Notes under the pieces: model-generated
What the model was told of the DNA's origin: nothing
Seen by the model: only the letters and a program-made list of their open reading frames with translations
Databases searched by the model: none
Part shown: positions 1 to 6,796 of the stretch, one piece after another
Numbering within the stretch: the stretch's first letter is position 1
How the letters are laid out: the number at the start of each line of letters is the position of its first letter
NCBI GenBank assembly: GCA_009705025.1
Contig: WLDA01000019.1
Location: forward strand, 1 to 10,010
Reading direction: 5' to 3'
DNA from: Actinomycetota bacterium
GTDB lineage: Bacteria > Actinomycetota > Actinomycetes > Nanopelagicales > Nanopelagicaceae
Length of the DNA stretch: 10,010 bases
Program-made: the position numbers and the translations under genes

Positions 1-168
1 ATCATCACGAAGTGCACAGAGTTCACCGGTGCATGTTCCAGTGAAAGCAAAAGGAATAAATAGAACTACAACGTTCTTTTTACCTTTGAATGATGAGAGT
101 GAAACTTTCTCTCCATGTTGATCTGATAATTCGAAATCTGGTGCGGCACTTCCAATTGATAATGTCAT
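1..168 (-). CDS. AhpE/PrxQ-like peroxiredoxin (3' end beyond window)
   Basis: This is a thiol peroxidase that reduces hydrogen peroxide and organic hydroperoxides in the cytoplasm. Only the first 56 residues lie in the window; the rest runs off the left edge. The N-terminus has the AhpC/TSA fold opening (GSAAPDFELSDQHG, residues 6-19), strand VVVLFIPFAFTG (33-44) and the peroxidatic loop TCTGELCALRD (45-55). Cys46 is the expected peroxidatic cysteine. A second cysteine, Cys51, sits five residues later, the spacing of the resolving cysteine in BCP/PrxQ enzymes. M. tuberculosis AhpE, as recalled, has no cysteine there. The start is the ATG at 168-166, 10 bases after the DUF3052 stop. There is no Shine-Dalgarno, but TAGATT ends 7 bases upstream, so the gene may have its own leaderless transcript as well as read-through from DUF3052. 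Family assignment is firm; the exact subfamily (AhpE versus PrxQ) is open. Confidence 0.9.
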   Translation of the reverse strand, partial: MTLSIGSAAPDFELSDQHGEKVSLSSFKGKKNVVVLFIPFAFTGTCTGELCALRDD

Positions 169-175
169 GCGAGCA

Positions 176-181
176 AATCTA
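176..181 (-). promoter_or_regulatory. Candidate -10 element for leaderless peroxiredoxin transcript
   Basis: TAGATT matches TANNNT and is followed by 7 bases and then the peroxiredoxin ATG at 168. Its first three bases are the TAG stop codon of the DUF3052 gene. No Shine-Dalgarno lies before the ATG. A weak -35 candidate (GTGGCA, 205-200) lies 18 bases upstream. Inferred from position and consensus only. Confidence 0.45.
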
Positions 182-571
182 CCGTTTGGCTGACTTTCGT
201 GCCACTAGACGTGTAGCGCTCCAATCAGTTGCAATAGACATTGTTGATGTTTGACTAAGACCTGCAAGTGGTGCGCCATCTTGAATATCACTTGGTTCAA
301 CATGTCCGGTGCGGCCAATCTTTGGAGTGAGTACCCAGATGGCACCACTTTCACTGAGATATGTCATTGCATCCATAAGTTCATCGACGAGATCACCATC
401 GCCTTCACGCCACCAAATAAGAACCGCATCAACTACTTCACGGGAGTCTTGATCAAGAAAATCTGTACCTGTGATTTCTCGAATGCTGGATCGAAGATTT
501 TCGTCACAGTCGGTGCCGTAGCCAAGCTCTAAGACCAGCTCGTCGGCAGTGAAGCCCATGCGCGATGTCAC
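179..571 (-). CDS. DUF3052 family protein
   Basis: This is a small, acidic, cysteine-poor soluble protein of 130 residues with no signal peptide or membrane segment. It matches the actinobacterial DUF3052 family along its whole length: a LGY...D.LR..I.EITG region (residues 16-35), the EVVDAVLIWWREGDGDLVDEL block (45-65), the LTPKIGR.G.VEPSDI block (81-96) and APLAGLSQT...DWSATRLV (100-123). The basic tail ARKSAKR is also usual. No biochemical function is known to me. The gene sits between aceE (divergent) and an AhpE-like peroxiredoxin (10 bases downstream, same strand), an arrangement I recall from M. tuberculosis (Rv2238c ahpE, Rv2239c, aceE Rv2241). The start taken is GTG at 571. An in-frame ATG at 559 is an alternative, and since homologues usually carry extra N-terminal residues, the longer form is preferred. 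A weak hexamer (TGCAAT, 583-578) sits 6 bases before the GTG. Confidence 0.88.
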   Translation of the reverse strand: MTSRMGFTADELVLELGYGTDCDENLRSSIREITGTDFLDQDSREVVDAVLIWWREGDGDLVDELMDAMTYLSESGAIWVLTPKIGRTGHVEPSDIQDGAPLAGLSQTSTMSIATDWSATRLVARKSAKR

Positions 572-689
572 GGGTTAATTGCACCGAATAAGCGCCTCTT
601 ACGCAAGGGGGTAGGCAGAAAATATCTGTCCCAGAGTGTGAAAACATCTAGTGGTTCAATTTCACTAACTGGCCGGTATCGACAAGAAT
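572..689. promoter_or_regulatory. Divergent control region between DUF3052 gene and aceE
   Basis: This 118-bp gap is one of the longest non-coding stretches here and must hold the promoters for both divergent genes. On the minus side TGCAAT (583-578) lies 6 bases before the DUF3052 GTG. On the plus side AAGAAT (684-689) lies 6 bases before the second in-frame ATG of aceE (696); both are imperfect -10 matches. A 5-bp inverted repeat, TAGTG (649-653) and CACTA (663-667) separated by 9 bases, is a possible operator. No tRNA, small ORF or riboswitch-like structure was found. Confidence 0.5.
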
Positions 690-3416
690 ATGCCTATGAG
701 AGATAACTTCGAGGCACCCGATCAGATAATCGATCAACTCGTAGATATTGACCCTTCCGAAACAGCCGAATGGCATGCCTCATTTGATGCAGCCCTTGAT
801 CATGCGGGACCAGTTCGTGCCCGTTACTTGATGCTCAGTCTTCTAAAGCGAGCACATGAAAAAAATATTGGTGTTTCTGCACTTCGCACAACTGATTACA
901 TCAACACAATCTCTCCAGAGAACGAACCAGATTTTCCTGGCGATGAATCTATTGAACGTCGAATCCGCGCATTCAATAGATGGAATGCAGCGATGTTGGT
1001 TCATCGTGCGCAGCGCCCAGGTGTTGGAGTTGGTGGACATATTTCAACGTATGCATCTTCTGCTGCACTCTATGAAGTTGGTTTCAACCACTTCTTCCGC
1101 GGACAAGATCACCCGGGTGGTGGCGACCAAGTTTTCTTCCAAGGACATGCAAGCCCTGGAATGTATGCACGTGCATTTTTAGAAGGACGCTTTACCGAAA
1201 CTCAACTCGATGGATTCCGTCAAGAACTTTCGCATCCAGGTGGTGGGCTTTCTTCATATCCTCATCCACGCTTGATGCCAGATTTTTGGCAATTCCCAAC
1301 TGTGTCAATGGGTATTGGTCCACTCAATGCAATTTATCAAGCACGTTTCAATCGTTACATGCACAACCGTGGAATCAAAGATACAAGCCAACAACATGTG
1401 TGGGCATTTCTTGGTGATGGTGAAGTAGATGAAGTCGATACTTTAGGTGCAATCGGTCTTGCTACACGTGAAAAATTAGATAACCTCACATTTGTAGTCA
1501 ACTGTAATTTGCAGCGCCTAGATGGTCCTGTGCGCGGTAATGGAAAGATTATTCAAGAGCTCGAATCAATATTTGGTGGAGCGGGCTGGAATGTAATCAA
1601 GGTTGTATGGGGTCGCGAATGGGATCCGCTTTTGGCCCAAGATCGCGAAGGCGCACTTGTAAACCTTATGAATACAACTCTTGATGGAGATTTCCAAACA
1701 TTCAAAGCAGAATCTGGAAAGTACATTCGCGATAACTTCTTCGGTCGCGATCCACGTACTGCTGCAATGGTTAGCAATTGGAGCGATGATCAGATTTGGA
1801 ACCTCAAGCGCGGTGGCCATGATTACCGCAAGCTATTTGCTGCATACACAGCCGCAATGCAGAGCAATGGTCGCCCAACAGTAATTTTGGCAAAGACAAT
1901 CAAGGGCTGGACTCTTGGTTCTCACTTCGAAGGTCGCAACTCAACGCACCAAATGAAGAAGATGACTCTTGAAGATATTCAGCTATTCCGCGATCGTTTA
2001 TTTATTCCAATTGCGGATGAGAAACTCGATAAGTATTTACCACCGTATTACCGTCCGGCACCTGACTCACCAGAAATGAAGTATCTAGAAGAGCGTCGCG
2101 CAGCGCTTGGTGGATCTATTCCACGTCGTCGTGCTATTTCAAAGCCTCTCCCACAACCTGATGACTCAGTTTATGAATCAGTTCGACGTGGTTCTGGCCA
2201 ACAAGAAATTGCAACAACAATGGCATTTGTACGCATGCTCAAAGATCTCATCAAGGATCCAGGACTTGGTTCACGTATCGTGCCAATCATTCCTGATGAG
2301 GCTCGCACCTTTGGTATGGATTCACTATTTCCAACACTAAAGATTTATTCACCACATGGTCAGCAATACACAGCAGTTGACCGCGAATTGATGCTCTCCT
2401 ATAAAGAGTCAACATCAGGTGTAATCCTTCACGAAGGTATCAATGAGGCCGGATCTGTTGCCTCATTTACTGCTGTTGGTTCTTCGTACTCAACTCATAA
2501 CGAGCCAATGATTCCTATTTATATTTTCTATTCAATGTTTGGTTTCCAGCGCACCGGTGATGCTTTCTGGGCAGCAGCAGATCAAATGACTCGTGGCTTT
2601 GTAATGGGAGCAACTGCTGGGCGTACGACGCTCAATGGCGAGGGTCTTCAACACGAAGATGGACACTCACATCTATTGGCTGCAACAAATCCTGCTGTTG
2701 TTTCATACGATCCAGCATTTGCATACGAAGTTGGACATATCTTCAAAGATGGATTGCGTCGTATGTATGGCGAAAATAGTGAAAACATTTTCTATTACAT
2801 GACGATTTATAACGAGCCATACATGCACCCTGCAGAACCAGAGAATTTAGATCTAGAAGGTCTTCTCAAGGGTATTTATCTCTACGCACCTGGCGTAAGT
2901 CAGAAGAAAAAGCGCACACAGATATTGGCTTCAGGTGTTGCTCTCAACTGGGCACTAAAAGCGCAGAAATTGCTCGAAGAAGATTGGGGCGTATCGGCCT
3001 CTGTCTGGTCTGTAACATCATGGAACGAATTACGTCGTGATGGTCTTGCAACTGATTCACACAATCTGCTCAACCCAGGTTCGAAGAAAACTTCTTATAT
3101 TGCTAATAAATTAGCTGATGCACGTGGTCCAGTTATTGCAGTAAGTGATTTCATGCGCGCTGTGCAAGATCAGATTGCGCCGTGGATTGAGAACCCCTTC
3201 TACTCACTTGGCACCGATGGTTTTGGACTCTCTGATACTCGTGGAGCGCTACGCCGTCACTTCAAAGTTGATGCAGAATCAATTACCGTTGCAACTCTTG
3301 CTCAACTTGCTAAGTCTGGTGAAATTAATGACAAAGTAGTCCAACAAGCAATTGATAAGTACCGAATCTTTGATATTTCAGCAGCAGATGCTGGTAACAC
3401 AGAAGGTTCTGGTTGA
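690..3416 (+). CDS. aceE: Pyruvate dehydrogenase E1 component, homodimeric type
   Basis: This is the thiamine-diphosphate (ThDP)-dependent decarboxylase of the pyruvate dehydrogenase complex. It decarboxylates pyruvate and acetylates the lipoyl groups of E2, feeding acetyl-CoA to the TCA cycle. At 908 residues it has the usual length of the single-chain, alpha2-type E1 of actinobacteria and gammaproteobacteria. The ThDP/Mg motif is intact: GDGE at 242-245 and NCNLQ at 271-275, giving Asp243, Asn273 and Gln275 as counterparts of E. coli Asp230, Asn260 and Gln262. His420 in NSTHQMKKM matches the mobile-loop His407. The [21 protein letters not shown] block (117-137) and the transketolase-like central domain with [11 protein letters not shown] are nearly identical to the mycobacterial protein as I recall it. 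The start is ATG 690; ATG 696, also in frame, is possible because AAGAAT ends exactly 6 bases before it. No E2 or E3 gene is in the window. The TGA stop directly abuts the stop of the opposing MFS gene. Confidence 0.97.
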   Translation: MPMRDNFEAPDQIIDQLVDIDPSETAEWHASFDAALDHAGPVRARYLMLSLLKRAHEKNIGVSALRTTDYINTISPENEPDFPGDESIERRIRAFNRWNAAMLVHRAQRPGVGVGGHISTYASSAALYEVGFNHFFRGQDHPGGGDQVFFQGHASPGMYARAFLEGRFTETQLDGFRQELSHPGGGLSSYPHPRLMPDFWQFPTVSMGIGPLNAIYQARFNRYMHNRGIKDTSQQHVWAFLGDGEVDEVDTLGAIGLATREKLDNLTFVVNCNLQRLDGPVRGNGKIIQELESIFGGAGWNVIKVVWGREWDPLLAQDREGALVNLMNTTLDGDFQTFKAESGKYIRDNFFGRDPRTAAMVSNWSDDQIWNLKRGGHDYRKLFAAYTAAMQSNGRPTVILAKTIKGWTLGSHFEGRNSTHQMKKMTLEDIQLFRDRLFIPIADEKLDKYLPPYYRPAPDSPEMKYLEERRAALGGSIPRRRAISKPLPQPDDSVYESVRRGSGQQEIATTMAFVRMLKDLIKDPGLGSRIVPIIPDEARTFGMDSLFPTLKIYSPHGQQYTAVDRELMLSYKESTSGVILHEGINEAGSVASFTAVGSSYSTHNEPMIPIYIFYSMFGFQRTGDAFWAAADQMTRGFVMGATAGRTTLNGEGLQHEDGHSHLLAATNPAVVSYDPAFAYEVGHIFKDGLRRMYGENSENIFYYMTIYNEPYMHPAEPENLDLEGLLKGIYLYAPGVSQKKKRTQILASGVALNWALKAQKLLEEDWGVSASVWSVTSWNELRRDGLATDSHNLLNPGSKKTSYIANKLADARGPVIAVSDFMRAVQDQIAPWIENPFYSLGTDGFGLSDTRGALRRHFKVDAESITVATLAQLAKSGEINDKVVQQAIDKYRIFDISAADAGNTEGSG
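3396..3414 (+). terminator. Weak hairpin at the 3' end of aceE (possible terminator)
   Basis: Arms AAC and CAGA (3396-3398, 3400-3403) pair with TCTG and GTT (3408-3414), leaving one bulged A and a four-base loop. The sequence that follows (GATTATTTAG) is only mildly T-rich. It lies wholly within the last codons of aceE, since there is no intergenic space. Weak evidence. Confidence 0.2.
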
Positions 3417-4610
3417 TTATTTAGTTGGCTTTTGCACTACAGCGTGAGCAAAATATGGAACAAATAGCAGCATAAGTGCGGGTATAAAGAGTGCAAGGCC
3501 CAAGTTGGTTGCTTGCGCTGTCCAAGCAACTATCCACTTCGTTACAAAAACTAAGAATACGTTTATTAGCATTACTTCAGCCATCACGATACTTGCCGGA
3601 GCGCTTGATCGCGTATTGGCGGCATTCGTAAATATCGGACCGATAAATGAAGATCCAAGTCCAGAGATAAACATTCCGATGAGTAAAACTAGTAAGGCAA
3701 TATTTTGATGCTCTCTTCCAAGGGCCATCGCTGCTGCAACTGCTGCAAAACAACCGACTCCAGCTCCTACAGCGCCAAGTGTTACCAACTTTTCAATCGC
3801 GTGATTATCAAAGAGTCGATGAATTGCAAGTCGGCCAAGAATCATGGCAATCATGAAGATAATAAATGGGAAAGTATTCATTCCGTTGTCGAAGCCCAAA
3901 GTTTCTTTGGCAAAAATCGTAATCCAGTCTCCAACAGCAAATTCGAGATAAGAGGCTAATAGCAATCCACCGGCAACGGCTTTATCAAAGTGAAAATTCG
4001 ATATGAGGGTACGTATCGAATAGTCATTATCGGGGCTCAAATCTGGATCAATCATTTCGGGTGAAAGTAAATAGAAAACAAATAACATCGTTGAAAACAC
4101 TAAGAGCGTCAATACGGTTATATGAACTTGAAGAGAGACTCTACCTACTAAAAATCCAGCTAGGAGAGCCGATAACAATGCTCCAGCACTCCACACTCCA
4201 CTGAGATGAGTTAGATGGATCTTTCCTGTTCGGGCCTGCAAATGGAATGTTTGTGTTTGGTTGGCAATTACGTAAGCAGAAATAGCGCCACCGAAAATAA
4301 TATTGAATAGTAAAAATACTGCACTTGATGTTGTGTGAACGAGAATAAGAAGACAAATCATAATTGTGCTCACTGATGCGAAATAGATAATTTTGTTTCC
4401 GTACCTGTGAACCACATGGCCCATTGTCAAAAGACTGATTATTGAACCGATAGAGCCAGTACTCAGAAGTGAACCAAACTGACCATTACCTAAATGAAGA
4501 TTAGCTTTCAATTCTGGAAAGCGCGGCGCCAGAGCCATGATTCCAAAACCGAAGAGAAAATAGGTACTACGCAATAAATCTAATTCGCGCTTAGGGGATA
4601 CTTTTCTCAT
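3417..4610 (-). CDS. MFS transporter, YbjJ-like
   Basis: This is an integral inner-membrane secondary transporter of the major facilitator superfamily; its substrate cannot be read from the sequence. About 12 hydrophobic segments are visible in two halves, split by a polar loop near residues 185-205 (SPEMIDPDLSPDNDYSIRT). The loop between helices 2 and 3 carries the MFS signature form GHVVHRYGNK (about 64-73). The first half ends with HLSGVWSAGALLSALLAG, and the second half opens with SYLEFAVGDW, recalling the E...DW helix of YbjJ-type proteins. At 397 residues the length is normal. The start chosen is ATG 4610, whose A is the last base of the upstream TGA (TGATG), so translation is probably coupled. 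A TTG three bases earlier (4613) is a less likely start. It is the last gene of the DUF4032, thioredoxin-TPR, MFS unit. Its TAA abuts the aceE TGA. Confidence 0.85.
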   Translation of the reverse strand: MRKVSPKRELDLLRSTYFLFGFGIMALAPRFPELKANLHLGNGQFGSLLSTGSIGSIISLLTMGHVVHRYGNKIIYFASVSTIMICLLILVHTTSSAVFLLFNIIFGGAISAYVIANQTQTFHLQARTGKIHLTHLSGVWSAGALLSALLAGFLVGRVSLQVHITVLTLLVFSTMLFVFYLLSPEMIDPDLSPDNDYSIRTLISNFHFDKAVAGGLLLASYLEFAVGDWITIFAKETLGFDNGMNTFPFIIFMIAMILGRLAIHRLFDNHAIEKLVTLGAVGAGVGCFAAVAAAMALGREHQNIALLVLLIGMFISGLGSSFIGPIFTNAANTRSSAPASIVMAEVMLINVFLVFVTKWIVAWTAQATNLGLALFIPALMLLFVPYFAHAVVQKPTK

Positions 4611-5470
4611 CAATAGAGTGCATTCGCTAAGGCGCTACGGGCTGAAATAACGCGAGGGTCGGCAGGGTCTACGAGTACAAAAAGAATGAGCAGGTGATCT
4701 TTCGCTTTAGTCTTGTCTTCTCCCGCATGAGCACGGATGAAATCAAGCAAGCGATTGAAAGCGGCTTCTATATCCCCCGTTACCACAGACATATCTGCAG
4801 CGTTTATTTGAAGGGCAACATCATCCAAATTTTTATCGGCTTGATTCTTGATGACTGCTGGATCTAATTTTTCAGTACGAATCAGCAATTGGGTCTGGGC
4901 AAGACCTAACTTTGCAAAAGGATCATTTGGTTTTCTATTCAGTAATTTCTTATATGCCGCCTCTGCGCTATTGAAATCCCCTGCCTCTAATGCAGCGAGC
5001 GCTTCATCTTCTTCAGGTTCAATTTTTTCAACTGGTGCATCGCCAATTCCTTGTTCGGCTGCAAGCGCTAAAACTTTATCGATAACTAAACGCACTTGAG
5101 CTTCAGGATAATTTTGTTCAAAAAGTGGAACCATCTGTTCCTTTATAAGGGCCACAGCAAATGGAATTGTTGCTACTTGTAGCGCTTGGGCTACCTGTGG
5201 CTGGGCATCAATATCCACGCGAGCAAGTAACCATGCTCCAGCGCTCTCTTTTTCAATTTTTCCAAGTGTTGTAACCATTTCAACAGATTCTGGGCTTCGC
5301 GAAGACCAACAGATAATGATGACTGCTTTAGTGCGCGATGCAACAAGAATTTCTGAGGTCAAATTTGTAGGGGTAACTTCGATTCCAGCCATTGGGCCAG
5401 TGCTTTCAACTTTTGGTTTTCCTAAGGAACTTAGATCCACCGCTCGTGCAAAATTTGGAGGCAAAGTCAC
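4610..5470 (-). CDS. Thioredoxin-fold/TPR protein, CnoX (YbbN)-like, without CXXC
   Basis: The N-terminal half (roughly residues 30-140) is a thioredoxin fold with VIIICWSS leading into the active-site helix and TIP as the cis-proline loop. The C-terminal half holds TPR-like helical repeats, for example DEALAALEAGDFNSAEAAYKK. This is the architecture of E. coli CnoX/YbbN, a holdase co-chaperone linked to GroEL and chlorine stress. In place of CGPC the protein has SPES, so neither redox cysteine is present and oxidoreductase activity is not expected; a chaperone or scaffold role is inferred. One cysteine precedes the active-site Trp. The start taken is GTG 5470: AGGA lies 7 bases upstream, whereas for the in-frame ATG at 5476 it would be 1 base away. 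TAGGAT also ends 6 bases before this GTG. The gene begins 9 bases after the DUF4032 stop and overlaps the MFS start by one base. Confidence 0.85.
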   Translation of the reverse strand: MTLPPNFARAVDLSSLGKPKVESTGPMAGIEVTPTNLTSEILVASRTKAVIIICWSSRSPESVEMVTTLGKIEKESAGAWLLARVDIDAQPQVAQALQVATIPFAVALIKEQMVPLFEQNYPEAQVRLVIDKVLALAAEQGIGDAPVEKIEPEEDEALAALEAGDFNSAEAAYKKLLNRKPNDPFAKLGLAQTQLLIRTEKLDPAVIKNQADKNLDDVALQINAADMSVVTGDIEAAFNRLLDFIRAHAGEDKTKAKDHLLILFVLVDPADPRVISARSALANALY

Positions 5471-5476
5471 GTGCAT

Positions 5477-5482
5477 ATCCTA
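5477..5482 (-). promoter_or_regulatory. Start-deciding signal: AGGA Shine-Dalgarno or TAGGAT -10 element
   Basis: TAGGAT contains the DUF4032 TAG stop and can be read in two ways. As AGGA it is a Shine-Dalgarno 7 bases before GTG 5470. As TANNNT it is a -10 hexamer ending 6 bases before the same GTG, which would allow an internal leaderless transcript. Both readings favour GTG 5470 over ATG 5476. Confidence 0.45.
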
Positions 5483-6706
5483 TAGGGCTGTTGGTTCAAC
5501 TCCAGAATCTCGACGAAATGGCAAAATATCTTTGAAGTATGCCTGAGTTGCAAATTCCAATCCGACATCTTTTCCAGCCTTTTCATTGAGATACCAGCGA
5601 TGCTCTAGTACTTCATGGAAGAGTTGAGCATGTTCAATACGTCCTCGAAGTGATTCGGGAATCATTGCAATAATCGGATTGAATACTTCGCGCAACCATT
5701 TACTCGCGCTTACTTGAATTGTTGGACGAGGTTCTGCTTCACGGCCTCGATATCGATCAAACGATGCCAGCAGACGCTTTGCTTGTAATTCTTCGGTCTC
5801 GAGTCCCGTAAGTTCGCGCAATCGTGCTTGGTGGTAGCCAGCAGCAACAAGTTTTGGTTGGAAAGAAAGTAATTTAGTTTCTCCATCCAGTGAAACAGAT
5901 ACCTCTTCAACAGCAAATCCAAGGTCTTGTAGGTGGCGCATCGCTTTTTCAACTGCATGTCGATCCGATGGATCAAGTAATTGTGGCTCTCGAAGCGTTG
6001 CCCATAATCTGCGATAGCGCTTTATGACTGCCTCACTTGCACGAATTGGATCCATTCCAGGATAGAGAACACCTGATAGGGCTAAATCATCGAGCTCAGC
6101 TGCGACATTGAAATGTGCAATCTCTAAATCATGTTCGCGTTGGCCATCACTAAGTGTTTTCTGAAATTCGCCCGTTTCTGCATCGACTAGGTATGCAGCA
6201 AAACCTTCGGCATCTCTGCGAAACAAGGTATTAGAAAGCGAACAATCTCCCCACCAAAAACCTAAGAGATGAAGGCGCACAAGCAAAAGGGCGAGCGCGT
6301 TAGCCATAGTTGTTATTTCATGGACAGAGACAGCGCCAGATAAGAGCACGCGAAATGGCAGCGAGTATGGCAAGAAACGAGTAGCTAGAGCGCACGGTAA
6401 TTCTTCGCCTTGGGGATTTTTGCGCCCTTCAACAACAGCGATTGGTTCAACACTGGGTGCACCTAATTTGTTGAGTTCTCGTAGGATTTTGTATTCACGA
6501 TTAGCAAATTCCGAAACCGTTTCTTTGACTGCATACACTTCAGCATCGGGTGCATCACTGGCGCGCACTAATCGAACGACGTGTCGTGAAATACCACGCT
6601 TTTCTGCAAGTGAAGGATCTTCAGGCCATTCCTCAAGACTTTGGTGCCATGGCAAAACAGTGACAGCGGCGATCTCTTCACCAAGTCCTGTTATTCGAAG
6701 TGCCAT
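5480..6706 (-). CDS. DUF4032 protein with kinase-like N-terminal domain
   Basis: This is a 408-residue soluble protein typical of actinobacteria. The N-terminal half looks like a protein/lipopolysaccharide-kinase fold. VYAVKET carries a beta3-type lysine (Lys61), Glu71 in the following helix could pair with it, and LLLVRLHLLGFWWGDCSLSNTLF (141-162) resembles a catalytic loop with Asp154 and Asn159. YLVDAETGE (172-180) sits where the DFG aspartate would be (Asp175). The canonical HRD histidine is replaced (WWGD) and no clear glycine-rich loop is visible, so it could be an atypical kinase or a pseudokinase. The C-terminal part (about 285-395) matches the DUF4032 type, with PKLVAAGYHQARLRELTGL and HEVLEHRWYLNEKAG. 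Substrate and function are unknown. The start is ATG 6706, without a Shine-Dalgarno, and GATAAT ends 6 bases upstream. It is first in the unit with the CnoX-like and MFS genes. Confidence 0.85.
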   Translation of the reverse strand: MALRITGLGEEIAAVTVLPWHQSLEEWPEDPSLAEKRGISRHVVRLVRASDAPDAEVYAVKETVSEFANREYKILRELNKLGAPSVEPIAVVEGRKNPQGEELPCALATRFLPYSLPFRVLLSGAVSVHEITTMANALALLLVRLHLLGFWWGDCSLSNTLFRRDAEGFAAYLVDAETGEFQKTLSDGQREHDLEIAHFNVAAELDDLALSGVLYPGMDPIRASEAVIKRYRRLWATLREPQLLDPSDRHAVEKAMRHLQDLGFAVEEVSVSLDGETKLLSFQPKLVAAGYHQARLRELTGLETEELQAKRLLASFDRYRGREAEPRPTIQVSASKWLREVFNPIIAMIPESLRGRIEHAQLFHEVLEHRWYLNEKAGKDVGLEFATQAYFKDILPFRRDSGVEPTAL

Positions 6707-6712
6707 AAGGTC

Positions 6713-6718
6713 ATTATC
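6713..6718 (-). promoter_or_regulatory. Candidate -10 (GATAAT) of the DUF4032 unit
   Basis: GATAAT differs from TATAAT only at the first base and is followed by GACCTT and then the ATG at 6706. This would place the transcription start on or next to the start codon. No Shine-Dalgarno is present. Confidence 0.45.
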
Positions 6719-6784
6719 TCGTATTTAGATTACGGAGAGATGAACACGTGCCTATCGTGCTCAAGAATATGAGCAATCCCACTT

Positions 6785-6790
6785 TAGAAT
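6785..6790 (+). promoter_or_regulatory. Candidate -10 (TAGAAT) of the AI-2E gene
   Basis: TAGAAT is a good actinobacterial -10 hexamer followed by GGGGTT and the ATG at 6797. The GGGG run is only 2 bases from the ATG, too close for a normal Shine-Dalgarno, so a leaderless transcript explains the arrangement better. Confidence 0.5.
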
Positions 6791-6796
6791 GGGGTT

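Larger units (their letters stand above)
6707..6796. promoter_or_regulatory. Divergent promoter region, DUF4032 unit and AI-2E gene
   Basis: This 90-bp gap carries both outward promoters. GATAAT (6718-6713, minus) and TAGAAT (6785-6790, plus) each end exactly 6 bases before their start codons. No clear shared operator or -35 element is apparent. Confidence 0.5.

Noticed and set aside
251..532. Plus-strand open frame of 93 codons opposite the DUF3052 gene
   Set aside because: It is entirely antisense to a clear family member, has odd composition rich in Cys and Thr, and no start signal.
1553..1820. Two overlapping minus-strand open frames within aceE
   Set aside because: Both lie inside the highly conserved ThDP-binding region of aceE and have no promoter or ribosome site.
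4611..4613. TTG as the MFS start codon
   Set aside because: The ATG immediately after it makes the standard TGATG coupling with the upstream stop; using TTG adds just one residue with no gain in signal.
6761..6771. AAGAATATG shared with the region upstream of aceE (684-692)
   Set aside because: A nine-base match in AT-rich non-coding DNA is expected by chance, and the two copies sit at different distances from the start codons.
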